Positions 23,170-36,635 of a stretch of DNA of 64,000 bases are shown here, piece by piece (position 1 is the stretch's first letter; each line of letters begins with the position of its first letter). The position numbers were made by a program, and so were the translations under genes. The stretch is from Verpa conica (lineage: Eukaryota; Ascomycota; Pezizomycetes; Pezizales; Morchellaceae), in contig JAUFSD010000002.1 of assembly GCA_033030425.1 (NCBI GenBank), positions 186,001-250,000 on the forward strand, in the 5' to 3' direction. The notes under the pieces were generated by a model. That model was not told the origin of the DNA. It ran no database searches and saw only the letters and a program-made list of their open reading frames with translations.

Positions 23170-24315
23170 TCACCCATCTTCCACATTACTCCCAAAATCC
23201 ACTAACCTCAATCTCCTCGCATCCTTCGGATGAAAGGTCGCAACCTTCGCTCTTACTAGAAATCTTGAAATTGCACTGTCCTTCTGCAACTCAATATACG
23301 GCGAAGTTTCTAGCGACGCATTCATAAGCTCCTAAAAACTGTCAGTATACTGTCATGAACCCGAAAATCAAAACTTACCTCCAGTAGCTCCTTAAACTCT
23401 CTTGCCGTCCTCGCCTCTGGGTCCTCTTCTCCTTGTCCCCACATCTCATCAATTCTCCTCTCCCCTTTCCTACTCTTCCCCTTCTTATCGAATCCCGTGT
23501 CCAACGTTACGTCTAAATCATCCCCTACCACTGGACCCCCCATCTCCTCTGCTGCCACCATCCTTGCTAGCCCCGAATCAAGAAAGTACCGCAGCTCTTT
23601 CAGAAGCTTCAGTGTCATCTTCCCAACCTCCTTTCTCCTCTTTGCCATAGCTCTAACCATATCGCCCTGCCCTACAATATCCGCACCTACATCAATTCTC
23701 CTCTCCTCCTCCTCTAATACGTCTAGGCGAGTTTGAAGCGCTTCAGTGAGTCGTTTCTGCTCCTTCAGCGTAGCCTCTTCAGCCCTAAGGAGCGCCTGCG
23801 TCTCACGGACCCGTTCTTCAACAGCACGGATCGACGCGTTCGTTTTTGTAATAACGGTACCAACGGAGCGGTAAGCAAGGAGTATATTTAGCGATGAATC
23901 TGCAGGTGGGATGTAATCGATTGTTTGGAATCCAGCGTCATGGGCTGCCTTGAGAATTTTCAACCGGCGGAGTTTCCTATGTGGGGGTTCTGGCTCATCT
24001 TGTTCTGAGTCTGGGAGAGTCTGCTGCGAATGTAGCTATGTTTTTTTATTATTAGTATCGTTGTAAAACATGTAGCTAGTGAGATGAGGAGAGTGTTACA
24101 GTGGATAGGCTCATCTCCTCATCTATAATTTGCCTCCGGACATGCGTAATTGCCTCAGTAAGCTTCGCGTCGTGGGCAGCTTGCTGTGAGAGTAGGATTT
24201 CGGGGGAGATGTTTGGAAGATGGGATTCGCGTTGGTGTGTAACGGAATGGGATGTGCGGGCATAGTTGCGGAGTGTAGCGAAGTTTACTAGTTTGTGTGG
24301 TGGTTTGGGCGGCAT
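23170..24315 (-). CDS. CENP-K-like kinetochore protein
   Basis: Exons 24315-24100, 24035-23379 and 23331-23170 join in phase 0 and encode 344 aa. ATG at 24315 (MPPKPPHK). The protein is mostly helical: a coiled coil over about residues 120-190 (VEERVRETQALLRAEEATLKEQ and onward), then a helical domain with GKMTLKLLKELRYFLDSGL and an acidic linker. The final exon encodes the segment FLVRAKVATFHPKDARRLRLVDFG, which I recall as the conserved end of fungal Cenp-K (Sim4/Mcm22) proteins. CENP-K is part of the constitutive centromere-associated network, in the CENP-H/I/K group, and links centromeric chromatin to the outer kinetochore in the nucleus. The call rests on the coiled-coil layout and this C-terminal motif; another coiled-coil nuclear protein is possible. 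Confidence 0.55.
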
Positions 24316-26402
24316 TGTGGGCGAGTATCTCAATAGCTATGGTGGGATGACGAGGGGGTTGTTTGTTGAAATAAGATGCGGCTCAAGGGATCCCTGTCCT
24401 GGCCGCTAACGAGATATGGACAGGCCCCTGCCCGTCATAGAGATAACCACCGCGACGATGACGAAGATGCTCAACCACACTATTAAAATTCAGTCTTTGT
24501 CACATATAAGAGATTAGTATCGCGTCTATCAAACGTGATCCTAGATGCATATTTACCAAGGGCGTAAGTTGTCCTAGCCCGTTCCGTAGCCCTCTGCCAA
24601 TCGTGGGAGCGGCGGGACAGGGAGAAACCACTACATAATAGAATCTTTTAGCACTCCCGAAGATTCTATTCTATATATAAGATGGAGTGAGCAAGAAACT
24701 CCTAACACCTGACATATCACGTGCTTCAACTCAACCTTCAGTAAATCGGCTGCAAGCGTGCCAATACATCAAATTTCCTATATTTTCTCAACAAGGAGGT
24801 ATATATGGCATCAAGTCCTCAAACTATTTGTAGGTCCATTATTAGCCCAAGAACATCTGCTCTATACCCCGAAAACATCTGTTGCAAGCTTCGGGAACTA
24901 TACCTGCTTGTAAGATAAGCACAGCTTCAAGTCTACAAAAGTTGAATAGTTGCTATTAGAAACTATAGTGTCTTCCACTGTTACTATGCAGTTGAGCTTC
25001 TGAATTAAAGTCTACGAAGAAGCTTGTATGACCTTGAGGATAAATAGGCCCTTTGTGTAGGTCGCACTAGCTACACGATCTAGTATAAGGTATCGGAATT
25101 ATTTTAGCGAAGATTTCTATTACCGCCGAAGCCAAGACTAAAGAAAGTCTTGTGATAAAAAAAGGCTATAATATATAATTCAGAAATTATTATGCGTTAG
25201 TAGGCGCTTTATTCATTCTCTTGGCTTTTCCTGAAAAATTGTCTCTAATAATAGAATATAGGAATCATCCATAGTGGGGATTTAATAGCTACCGCTGTGA
25301 ACTAGACTGCCGGAGCCGAGTGAGAGCTCGAGGATGTTAAAGAACCACATTCTATCCGCAATAACAGATAACCTTTGGGTCCTGGAGACCTACTGAGTCT
25401 AATTTAACAGAAATATTATATACCGGTTCACTCACCTTAACTGATACAAAGAGGCGAGTGCGTGTACTTCTTCTATACGTCGCATGTTGTTTTAACAAAG
25501 ATTTCATCTAGGCAAAAAAGAATTATTATTTTTGACGTATTACATCCAAGACCCCACAAACTTTATCTGAAGACCCATGTATATTTATAACCTTAGAGCG
25601 TTAGAAAGAGCTAAGCCAGAATATAACCTAGTTGATTTATTAGTCAGCACAACTATATAAGTAGATTAGTTAATTAGTACGTCCACCTAACCTAATCGTC
25701 ATGTATACTTATATCTATTCACTGAAGAGTAATGCAGAATTATGGTTTGGCATTAGATTATATAAAATGGCGTGATTAGTATGGACTATGCACCTGGTTC
25801 CAAAATGATGTAGGTAATAAATTCCGTATATGGGTTCTGGAATCCTAGGATGGGTCAACTTATGCAACCGGCGTCCTTTCTTAGAACGCTACACAGAGCG
25901 AGTGCTGATCCATGAGCCTGGTAATAGATGGGCTAATCCTCCACCCCGGCCTATTACCTATCTGTAGTTCCTAATAACCAATCTCCATTTTTAACCAATC
26001 ACATGACACTTAAGCTTTTTTAATATTACTATCGGGATATCACGGGTCTTTTTACGCCAGAGGTTATGAATTACGTGCTAGGTTGCCTATTCTCAGAAAC
26101 GATAATTTATGGATCTCAAGAGGTGCTATGAGTCAGGCTAGGGATATCACTCCTTCATTTTGGGGTTAATATATGGATTTGCACGCTGACATTAGTTGGC
26201 AACTAAGCAAAGATGGCATATCATTACTTAAACTAATAGAAACTTTGACAAATTGTGATACCGTACTCGCATCCCAAACCTAACAACCAAGATAAAAAGA
26301 TAAAAAGAAAGATGAACGACATGATTTCCTCCACCCCCTTCCTATCCTAAATAAAAAAAGCAGAAAAATCTGAGCGCGAGTACTTATCCCCCCCTAACAA
26401 CC
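24316..26402. other. AT-rich gene-poor region
   Basis: About 2.1 kb with frequent stops in all frames and no supported gene. Likely decayed repeats. It contains an 11-bp hairpin at 24637-24670. Confidence 0.45.
24637..24670. repeat. 11-bp hairpin
   Basis: AATAGAATCTT (24637-24647) and its exact reverse complement (24660-24670) flank a 12-nt loop. Confidence 0.55.
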
Positions 26403-27050
26403 CTAAACCGCCTGCCGAGTCGCAATAGAGCAATATTCATGTATCAACTCTCTATTCTTGTTCAAAATCCCATCGAGGTTCTCCTTCGACCCTACCTCCG
26501 CCTCACTAAAATTACACTTTTCAAGCTCATCGCTTATCGCCTTAGTTGTTTTCCGCCAGTCGTCGGCGCTTGTCAACTGACTATACTGTGCGATAGCGTC
26601 ATTTGATTCCTGAGGCTTAATGGAATCCATAATGTCGAAGAACAGATCACCAGTCGCTAGGAGAACCCGTAGGTTGATAGACCAATGATTTCCACCCTCG
26701 CTCTGCGGACGACTCGTCTTCCTGTTATATTCGATGATCTTCTTAGCAGGCTCCTCGAGGTGTGGGAGGATTGTGTTGAGTAGTTCATCTTGAGAAATCT
26801 CGGCTTCTTTCTGGTAGTCGGGTGCCAACGGTGGGGTTTGTGGTAGTGTCAAATTCGCTTGACGAGCCTGCCCCTCGAGGCCTTCGCATAGTTTTCGGAT
26901 GTGGGCAGTCATTGGTAGGACTATCTGATTGAGAACTGTCTGGTCTTCTGGGATTTGGGTCAGGAGGTTTGCTACATAGTTGCAACCCCAACGGTGGGCA
27001 AGGTAGTTGTTGAGGAGCCACAGTTGGGAATTGTCATTTGCGGAAGACAT
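26403..27050 (-). CDS. Hypothetical 215-aa soluble protein
   Basis: A single exon from ATG 27050 to the stop at 26403. Composition is normal for a soluble, mostly helical protein (rich in Glu, Asn, Leu, Gln), with no signal peptide, membrane helix or low-complexity run, so it is unlikely to be a chance frame. Segments such as LLATGDLFFDIMDSIKPQ look like packed helices. I recognise no family. It stands alone between gene-poor stretches, so it could be lineage-specific. Confidence 0.6.
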   Translation of the reverse strand: MSSANDNSQLWLLNNYLAHRWGCNYVANLLTQIPEDQTVLNQIVLPMTAHIRKLCEGLEGQARQANLTLPQTPPLAPDYQKEAEISQDELLNTILPHLEEPAKKIIEYNRKTSRPQSEGGNHWSINLRVLLATGDLFFDIMDSIKPQESNDAIAQYSQLTSADDWRKTTKAISDELEKCNFSEAEVGSKENLDGILNKNRELIHEYCSIATRQAV

Positions 27051-30000
27051 TTTCTTGTTGAGGTACTATAGGTTGATGTTTTGAGGATTCAAAGGCCGGT
27101 GAGGTAGGTTGTGTGCTTTGGTCAGTTTGGATTGCGGGGAGTGTGCTTTATAAGTCCAATGCTCACAATACGGACTAACAGTCGAAAGAAAATACCCTCG
27201 CCGAATGGAGATGCAGAGCATTTCCAAAAAAGAAGGAACGCAGTAATCTGGGATATTGTGTGGATCGAAAGTACCTCATGTAACCACACCATACACATTT
27301 CAAAGAGTGAACGGAAAGAAAAGACCTGTAAAATGAAGATGCAAAGTATTCCCTAAAGAGAGTAGCGTTCCCACTCAACCCCAGTTCTGCATCCGCTGCG
27401 TCCCGGAGATCTAGGGAAATTGTAGCTCGGGCCAGCTCTGGGCCCCGGGAGGCGCTCAAGCCTATGCTTGTGAAGCTGCTTTATAAATATAGATAACAAT
27501 GTTTGTCTGGCAGTACTTGCAAAGCTATGAGACACTACACCTACAAGAGCCACTAGAAAGATACTAATATACCCTAAAGTATCGTATCCTAAACTAGAGG
27601 CCGGAGGAGTTACTACCATCCCTCAATTAAAAGTGGGTGGAATGGGAACGAGCAGATAGTTGCGTGTACTCATAAAATATTGATAGTCTGGGCCCACACA
27701 ACCATAAACAAATATTAGATCTACGGTTTTCTAAAATCAGCAGTGCCCGGACCCATATATGTAGCCTGTACAACATAGGAAGTAAGATAATGGGAACAAG
27801 GTTGGGTTGTACATACATACCTAACGACTCCACTTTTGCGCCTCCACAAAGTTGTGATCGCAATTTATCACGCTGCTCCCACATTACAGGGCCCTTCGCT
27901 TAACAGCGGGTCCTGCATCCCACTATTAAGCGTGGAGGCCTACAACAACTCATCAAACCTCACTCTACCAAGAGTGGAGAAATAGAGGGTAAAGTGATTT
28001 TAATTCTCTAGATATATTATCTCACAGAAGCCCCAGTATTAGTGTGTTTGGATTTTATTTAGGGTTGTTTTGTGCCTTTGAATATCTTGAGGTTTTTTGG
28101 GGAGAGATTTGTTTACTCTGTAGTTATAGCTGTATGATAGAATTTTGTCTTGAAACTATGATTCGGGAGGGCAAAACAAAAGAGGCATACTTAATGAGAT
28201 AAACAAATATGGGAAATAGAAAAACCTCTTAAAAGGAAAGGGCATAGTGATCTGGGGGTGTTGTGTAAATCGGAGACCAGCATTCAATATCTTGTGGGTG
28301 CTATAGCCTAGTCAGTTGATTTGTCCAACTGATCAACAATGAAAAACAAACTTGCTGTCCTAATAGTAGGATCAAGGTAAACATGCAGTTGGTAATGGCG
28401 GGGGGAGTCGAAATATGTACTGCTGCTGCAGGCGCGCAACTTGGCTTACTAGGGTACGTCTCCGCTCGCTTAATACACCCATACAGACACTTTATTTGTT
28501 AAGCCCCGTTGCCCCACCCTCAAATCCAGTAGATTTATAGAGGTTACCCGGCTTTATACCCACTACCCCGCCCTATTAAGGACTTCACTGTCTCACAATG
28601 ATATCACTTCATCTTCACCTACATAAGTAGGCTACCCCTCTTTTCATCCTAGTACATTGCTGATATCGGCGCGCTGGTTGTGCGATTGACCTTGGAAGCA
28701 GGATTTAAGGTTGACTTGAACGATGTGTTGTGGGTGAGAGCCTGTTCGTCGAGTGATAGGTTATGAATCATCCTGAGACCGCAGCGTGGCGTAAACAGCT
28801 TAAGTATATGAGCAAATAGGAGAAAAACGATATAGATATGTGTTAAACTAGGATTGTCATCCAAGTGAGATATGATGAGCAACGGGCTTGTCCGGGATAT
28901 GAATTGGAGAGGTTCCCGATTATCCGGGCTTCCACACCTTGAGCACATGTGGGTCGTCTATTTTGGGGGCTATTGATGTATTACTGATAGAAAATGCTGG
29001 GGGAGTAAAAAATTCACCTACTGTTTAATTCCTGAATTAGAAGATGGATGGACCAGTTTCTTTGGAATTTTATTATAGTGAAACAAACTTGAAAAGAAGT
29101 CTCCTCCCATTTCTCCCTCTTTATCTCGTGATACATATCTGGTCTGGCAACCCTTTAGCTCTGAACTTTATCCTAAGCCTTAGACTCTTCTTTACCACTA
29201 TCTGGCCAATGGTCAACACACAAAGAAAATTGAGTGCCTGGTAATCCTCAATCAGCTAATTTCTCATAGTAGCGGTACTCTTAGGGATTAGACTTCACCG
29301 CTAATGATACCGCGGCAAACAACGGTTGTCGATGATAGGTTTGACTGGAAATAGGCTCTCAGGTAAGTTACCATCTCAATAGTATAAATATAACGTCAAT
29401 ACCACCCCCACCAGCTAATCTCTATCACGAGTTCTCTCGGCTTCTCCCTAAATGCGAAAATCAGTGTTCAATCGATGGGAGCCTGAGTATTGGAGCTAAG
29501 CTTAATAAAGCTAGGGCGTTTGGTATAACTCCCTTTGTTTATCACAAGATTTCTGGGACGCTCAAGTTGTAATAGTTTCTATTACCTCTATTTTGGCTCT
29601 GGCTCAGAATACATAAGAACCCCGTCTTCTCTAGATGCCCGAGGGTTGCCCGGTCATCAATAGATAGGTCTCTAACAAACAGCTGGTAAATGTGAAGCAC
29701 TATATGCCACTGGGATATCAGTTGTACGACACAGTCCCGTTTAAACTTTTAATGGAAGTTATAATGGGGTACCGCTAAATTTATTGTGTTGGAATATGGT
29801 CAAGCACATCCTTGGCAAACTTTCATTGATTAGGATTCCTTTACCCAGGAGTTTTCTGAGCCCTTATAGTTAGCCCGGTTTTTAAATAGTACATGTAGGT
29901 CTAGTATCATTAGCAGGCGATTACCTGAACAAAGAAAAAGAAAAAAGACTGTCTTACCGAATAAATAGTAATATAGTGTGTGTGCTTTTACGTAACCTAG

Positions 30001-30808
30001 ATCCTCATCTATGTAATCAATCAACCATTACCCATCCCCATTTCTTCGGGGAGTCAGGCCAAACTCCCGGGTAGAGTGCCTGGTCCCGATGTACTGGAAA
30101 GTAGGACTAGCCACCTTTGGGTTGCAGCGGGAAGGAGAAGGTGATATATTTTATTTTTCGGTAAGTAGGCCGGCGATGACAGCCACGTGGGATATAAATA
30201 GGGCTATCAGATATAAGGAAGCACATTATGTAAAGATGTTTATGATAGGAAGGTTATAGCTCTGGTTAATATGACCTGGTGTTTGTTGATCATAGGCATG
30301 ACTTTCAGTGGCCGGCTGTTAGAGCAGGCCAAGCACTCTTCATCAAGGCAGTGACAAGACCGTAAGTGAATCTCGTGGGAATAGTAATATTATTCGGTTT
30401 TCATACTGTTTTTTCCATGTGCTATTCTCAGATCCGCTGACAAAATCGATCTTGGGCTTAAATGTATAATTAATTACATCCTCTCCCCAAGCCACTCAAT
30501 ACCTCTTGAGGAGGCTGAAAACTGTGAGCCTCAGTACTTGTTCGAGAAATGAAGTCAAACTGGACCCCTCCCACTGACGTATATACCTGGGCCATGCCAA
30601 GACAAACTTTAGTCACGTGCTCCTAGCGTGGCGAGCAGAACGCGAAACCTCGAAACCAACAAAAGCTCGCGTCACCCTCCAGGAACCCCCCCTCATCTCG
30701 ATTAAATAACCCCCGCCAGTATCATCAACAACCTCTTAAGAACATCATTCGGATCGCCTTCATCTCTTGGAACCCTTTTCCAGTGATGCACCCCGAAATC
30801 TCACCCCT
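27051..30808. other. 3.7-kb gene-poor region
   Basis: Largest stretch without a supported gene. Short frames exist: 27353-27619 (-) has an ATG, one membrane helix and an LPGPR motif like a P450 N-terminus but no continuation; 28649-28948 (-) has an ATG and one helix. Neither has supporting context. The last 200 bases are the RecQ promoter. Confidence 0.45.
30614..30647 (+). promoter_or_regulatory. E-box and G1/S-type box upstream of RecQ
   Basis: CACGTG lies at 30614-30619 and CGCGAAA at 30641-30647, about 160-195 bases before the RecQ ATG. CNCGAAA is the SBF-type core known from yeast G1/S genes; a replication-linked helicase would fit such control. Function is inferred from the motifs only. 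Confidence 0.35.
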
Positions 30809-33800
30809 ATGACCACAAAAAACAACCTCGGACCGCACCTATCCTGGCTCCGACGAGAACGTCCGCAGGTACCACCCCCGCGTACAGTTCCAGGAGATGC
30901 GCTCCTACCTCCTATAGCTATCCCCCAAGCTCCAACTCCTGCAGCTTCTTTTCAGCCTTCGGCCCCTGCTAGAAGGCCTCCAGCAACATCAGATAGGAGC
31001 TTTCCACCACCTATACCAGCTGTAAGAGAGAGAGGAAAAGATAAATTGAAAGAGAAGAAGGAAGAGGAGGAAGAGGAAGAAATGCCGGTCCTTCATTTAG
31101 ACTCATCTGTCAACACCCGGCGCTCAAAACTCAAATCTCGACCTACCAAAGATACAGCCACACCTACGCCTGCACTGAGAGCAACCAATAGTGCACTTGG
31201 GGAGAGAGATAAATTCGACGAGGCACCAATCCCACGAACAGCAGCACGAAGGGAGAACTCAGCGCCAAGTTCATACCCGACTCCTGCTACTTCCTTTAGT
31301 AGTACCCCCACTATCTTAGTGCTAAAGCTTATATATGCATAAATTCTAATAAACTATATAGATAATACTGGCCACCCCCCCTCTACAGCTCGCCCACAGC
31401 GTATGGTGATGGAAGTAGACACAATTGACCTTACATCAGACGACAATGAACCAGTATATCTAGGACGTACAGCTACCACTATTCGCTCTCGCTCTCCTGC
31501 TAAAATCCGGACTGAATCCCCACTTGCCTCTCGCCCCATTGGCAAACCCCAAAAGCACTCTACTCTCAAATCTTCTACTCCTCTCTTCCGCCACGACGAA
31601 AGCAGTAGTGATCCAGTATCATCTAAAACTGACTACACCCGTAACATCCCCGGACACCGCCATGGCTCGCCTACCCGTAACCCTCGACCCAGCTCACCAG
31701 TAAGGCTGAATAAAAACAAGCGTACCTCTCATGATTTCGAAGTAGACCACTTCCAGCATGATGACGAAAGGCTACCATCTAAATCTCCGCGGACAGGCCG
31801 ACACTCTACGCCCGAGCGACACCGTTCTAGAGCTACACCAGGGCCTGTTGAGATGCCGGTGAATGAGGAACAAGATATCCCTTCTGAGCCTCCACCACCC
31901 TATTCGACGAGTGTGGAGCCACATAGTCAGGAACTAAATTATCCAGATTTATCGCAAGCACTTGATCCAGTGGCCCCACAAAGTCCCCCAGCAAGAAGAC
32001 GACAGGTTACAGCGGTTGGAGGCGTAGAGGAGGAAGAGGTTGTGACTCGTATGGGGACGCTACGAAAAACAAATTCTTATAACTCTAGGCGTGGCAATGT
32101 GGAGATTACTGAAGAACAAGAGGAGGTGATAAGGAAGAAGAGAAGGACAGTGAAGGTTACAAAGCACCTCAACCAGGGTGAAACTTGGCCACCAAAGCCA
32201 GTTTTATCTGAGAGTGAACGCCTCCAGAGTGCTCGTGAGGGTTCGCCAGTACGAAGGCAGAGGCGGATGGTACCAAATTCAGATCAGGAAGACTCAGAAG
32301 CTGAAATGGAGATTGAGGAGCCTGAAGAAACTGCTGATGAGGAAGAGAGTGAGCGTGGCTTTGGTAGAGCGGGAGGAAGGAACATGGATAACAACTTTGA
32401 TGACATAGCTCTTCTCGAGGCTGAAGAGGGGTCAGCAGAGGAGGGGGGGGGTCTTGAACAGGAGCTAGAAGAAGAAGAAGAAGAAGATTACGGCGCCTCC
32501 GGTCTCGACTTCGCTGAAGTTCTTGTCCAGGAAGACTCATCCAGCAAATATGCCTCCTCCTCTCTCTCACGCGCCAAAGAACTTCGCCGCCCTTCACGAC
32601 CCCGCGATGAAGCATCACCGCTACAACGCGATAGCCCGACTAAGATCGCAGCGGCAAAACGAACAGCTATACCCCCAACACCGAAGTCCAATCGAATAAA
32701 AAAGAAGGCTCGTATGGAAAACACTGTAGAAGATGAATTTGGGCTTGTTGGACATGGTTTGGAGGACCTGAAAGAGATTCTCTTACGTGTAATGAAGCAA
32801 AGTTATGATAAGATGGCAGAGGTGTCGGACTATCATGCAGAAGGGGATATGCCGCCAATTGAGTTAGTTCAAGAGTCAGCGAAGTTGAGGAAGAAGGTTA
32901 AGGCTATTGAAGCAAGGATTAAAGCTGTTGGATCTGAGGACATTAAAACCGTATCACCGGAGAAGAGAGGGAGTGTATTTGTGGAGGCTACACAGCCGCA
33001 GGTTCCTGAGACACCAACTAGGAAACGGAGGCAGCAGGAGAGGTATGAGCGTGCTGGAATACAGCCAATGGATTCCCAGGTCATAAAGCAAACACAATTT
33101 GCCCCCGGTAGTCCAAGTCGCCTGCAAAAGCTACAAGAAGAAGAGCGCGATATGTCACTAGTTGACGCCTGGCATTTACCTCAGATATCCCCATCTAAAA
33201 AGACGACAAGAAAAGACCCATTTCTTCGTGGTATTTCCGAGCCCCCACCCCCTCCGAGTCCATCATATGACTCACCAGAGCGGTCACCAAGAAGGAGCAA
33301 AAGGTCACCTTCGAAGAATCAAGGATATAGCGGATATGAGGACTATGAGGCACCAGAGCCAGCATTGCAGAGTGATGGGAGTGATTATGGGCCAGATTTT
33401 GATGTGGAAGAGGTGGAAGAGGTGGAGGATGAGCAGGTGTTTGAGAGCTTTAACCAGCAATCAAGAACGACATCTAATTTCAATAGTTCTAGACAGCGCT
33501 CAAACTTCAATAATCCTCCCAGGCCAGTTTCGAATTTCAATAACTCAACTAGACAACCGAGTTTTAATTACCCTAAGCCAGCGAGCAGAAATTTCGGTGA
33601 AGTTGTCATTATTGATGATGAAGATGAGGTTGAACTTATCCATAGGCTTCCTAAAAAATCAAGAGCTCCCCTCACAAAAACATCTGGAAATTCACCACCT
33701 GAACTACGGAATATCAGCAATGTGCTCGGCCACTCCATGCAAACACAACAATCACAGGACAACCAGCAGGCATTCCAAAAGTCACAGATTGCCCCTGCTG

Positions 33801-36635
33801 GCCCACATGCAAGACTACATGTCCAACGAGCTGCAACAATTGACATGAACAGCGCCTCCATGAGACACCCATGGTCCCGTGACGTCGCCGACGCACTGAA
33901 GCGCCGGTTCAACCTCAAAGGGTTTAGGAATAACCAGCTCGAAGCCGTTAACGCAACTCTCTCTGGCAAAGACGTATTCGTGCTTATGCCAACCGGAGGT
34001 GGCAAGTCGTTAATCTACCAACTCCCCGCGGTAATTCGAACCGGGAAGACTCGCGGTGTAACGGTTGTTGTGTCGCCTTTGCTGTCACTGATGCAAGATC
34101 AAGTCGACCACCTCCAAAAGCTCAATATCATGGCGTTTTATATCAATGGGGAAATTAGTGATCAGCAGAAAAACCTACTGTATGATTCACTGTATGATGC
34201 TCATGTTGAGGAGATGATACAGCTGCTTTATATCACTCCTGAGATGATTGCCAAGAGCGATAAGATGGTGAATACGCTCGTCCATCTCCATCGACGGGGT
34301 AAACTTGCGAGAGTGGTCATCGATGAGGCACATTGTGTTTCTCAGTGGGGCCACGACTTCAGACCTGACTATAAGTCACTAGGCACATTGCGGGATAAGT
34401 TCCCAGATGTACCCTGGATTGCGTTAACTGCAACGGCTACGAAAAAGGTACAAATGGATGTGACAACAAACCTACACATGACGAACTGCCAAGCGTTCCA
34501 ACAAAGTTTCAATAGACCGAATCTACACTATCAGGTTTTACCCAAAAGCAAAGATATCCTTGACAAGATAGTCGATATATGCCAGCAACCTGAATACGTC
34601 AATAAAACCGGCATCATTTATTGTCTTTCTCGCGCCAACTGCGAACAAACCGCTGAGAAACTCCGGAAAAGGGGAATCAAGGCGCAACATTTCCATGCTG
34701 GGCTCGCAGCAGATGAGAAAGTTCGCTTACAGAAGGGATGGCAAGCGAGACAGTTTAACGTCATTGTTGCGACCATTGCGTTCGGTATGGGAATTGATAA
34801 GCCAGATGTGCGGTTTGTTATTCATTATACTATTCCCAAAAGTTTGGAGGGATATTATCAGGAGACAGGACGTGCTGGTAGAGATGGGTTGCCTAGTGGA
34901 TGTTTCTTGTTCTATAACTACGGTGATACTGGCTCGCTTTACCGGATGATCAAGGAGGGGGATGGAAATCATGATCAAAAGAAACGGCAGATCGAGATGC
35001 TTCAGATGGTGGTGCAGTACTGCGAAAATAAGGCCGAGTGCCGACGTGTTCAAGTGCTACGGTATTTTGGCGAGAATTTTCCAGAAGATCAGTGTTCAGA
35101 GTCTTGTGATAATTGTTGTTCCGGGATCGAGTATGTCTCTACGGATATTACAGACATGGCCATTGCTGCATTGAACGTTGTTTCTCAACTCAACGAGAAG
35201 ACTCTGCTATATTGCATCGACGTCTTTAGGGGTAGTGCGAGCAAGGCGCATAAAGATAGTGGTAGCGACAGTCTGAAGGGGTATGGAGCGGGGAAGAAGT
35301 GGGATAGAAGTGATTGCGAGAGATTATTTCACCACTTGGTACAGATCGGAGCGGTTTTAGAGGAAAATGTCCAGAACAAAGCGGGGTTCTATGTCAGCCA
35401 CGTTTACGTGAGTTTTCATCCCTCCTTTGAACATCATCATACTAACTCGTGACCTTAGCTGAATGCTCAAAAAGCCAACCCAATCCTACAACGCCGAAGG
35501 ACAATCGAAATGGCTTTTCCAAAAGATGGATCTACGTCGAAAAGGACGAAGTCAAACAACTCCATAGCTTCAACTACGGACTATGCTAGCCGGAGTAGGA
35601 CCAAATATCAAGAGAAAGTAACAATTCATCATACTACTTCCCACAGTCACCACTTCAGTGGTTACGAGAATGATGGTTTTGTCATTGATGATGATGAGGA
35701 TGATGACCAACCGGATAGTCTCGGTTTCAACCCTATCCGAAAAGGCGGGAGTAAAAAACGTACTGCTAGCCGAAGGAGCGATGAAAGAATAGCTGGTACA
35801 CCAATCACGGTGGATCCGGAGCTGCAGGGGCGTACTGCTTATGATCTTGATATAATGGAGAGGTTCGTAAAAGAGGCGATACAGCTAAGGAGGAAGATTA
35901 TGGAGAGGAACCGGCTTGAGAGAATAGAGAGTGTGTTTACGGATAAGGTTCTGAGGAGTATCGGGTTACAGCTACCGACGAGTAATTTCCCCTAATATCT
36001 ACCTTAATTTGGATTTGTTACTAATACTCTTACCAACAGCTCTCGATGCATTAGGGTTCATTCCTGGTGTCACTCCAGAAAAATTGAAGAAATTCGGTCA
36101 AGACTTTCTAAACCTTTCTATAAATAGCTGGAAGGAACGTGAGATGAATATGGAGGGGGCCGACATGTCACAAATGCCAACTCAGTCCTACGCCTTTGAC
36201 CTAGAAGATGAAAATTACAGTGGGGAGGATGATGAGGATGATGAATACGGTACTATAGACGGAGGCAGGTCCGAATACTTCGCTTCCGGTAGCGCAAACT
36301 TTCGACCACCGAGCAGGTCACAAGCCCAAGAAGCAATGATGGAGCAAGTTGCTAACGCCTCACGTACCGGCGGCCCAAGTTCAAGCAGCTCCAAACCTGC
36401 TGCAGGGACCCGTGTGAAGAAGGCATACGGTGGTCGTGGCGGTGGAGCGTCAAAACCACGAGCCAAGAGGGGTAGTGGTAGTACTAGAAGACAGTCCGGC
36501 GGGAAAAGAAACTTCAGCGCTGGGACCACCTCGCAAGCTGGCCCCAGTCGAGGTGGAAGATCTTCTGGTAGAGGTGATGGCGGCGGTAGGAGTGGAGGGG
36601 GCGGTTCCACTTCGTTTATTAGGCCTATGGCTTGA
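30809..36635 (+). CDS. SGS1: RecQ family DNA helicase (Sgs1/BLM/QDE-3 type)
   Basis: Exons 30809-31301, 31389-35407, 35459-35981 and 36040-36635 encode about 1,876 aa. The ATG at 30809 begins [16 protein letters not shown], similar to fungal RecQ N-termini. Residues to about 980 are disordered and charged, with an acidic stretch near 505-530 and many Ser-Pro sites. The helicase core follows: [18 protein letters not shown], Walker A TGGGKS (about 1033), DEAH box with [13 protein letters not shown] (about 1142), TATAT, and motif [12 protein letters not shown]. Then come the RQC zinc region ([21 protein letters not shown]), an HRDC domain formed across the last intron ([19 protein letters not shown]), and a Gly/Ser/Arg-rich tail. 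The last intron has a perfect TACTAATAC branch site. RecQ helicases dissolve double Holliday junctions with Top3-Rmi1 and restart forks in the nucleus. The protein is longer than yeast Sgs1 (1,447 aa). Confidence 0.95.

Noticed and set aside
27353..27619. Cytochrome P450 N-terminus (membrane helix plus LPGPR)
   Set aside because: No further P450 motif (I-helix, ExxR or heme Cys loop) in any nearby frame.
33162..33848. 228-codon plus-strand frame
   Set aside because: Out-of-frame shadow within RecQ exon 2.
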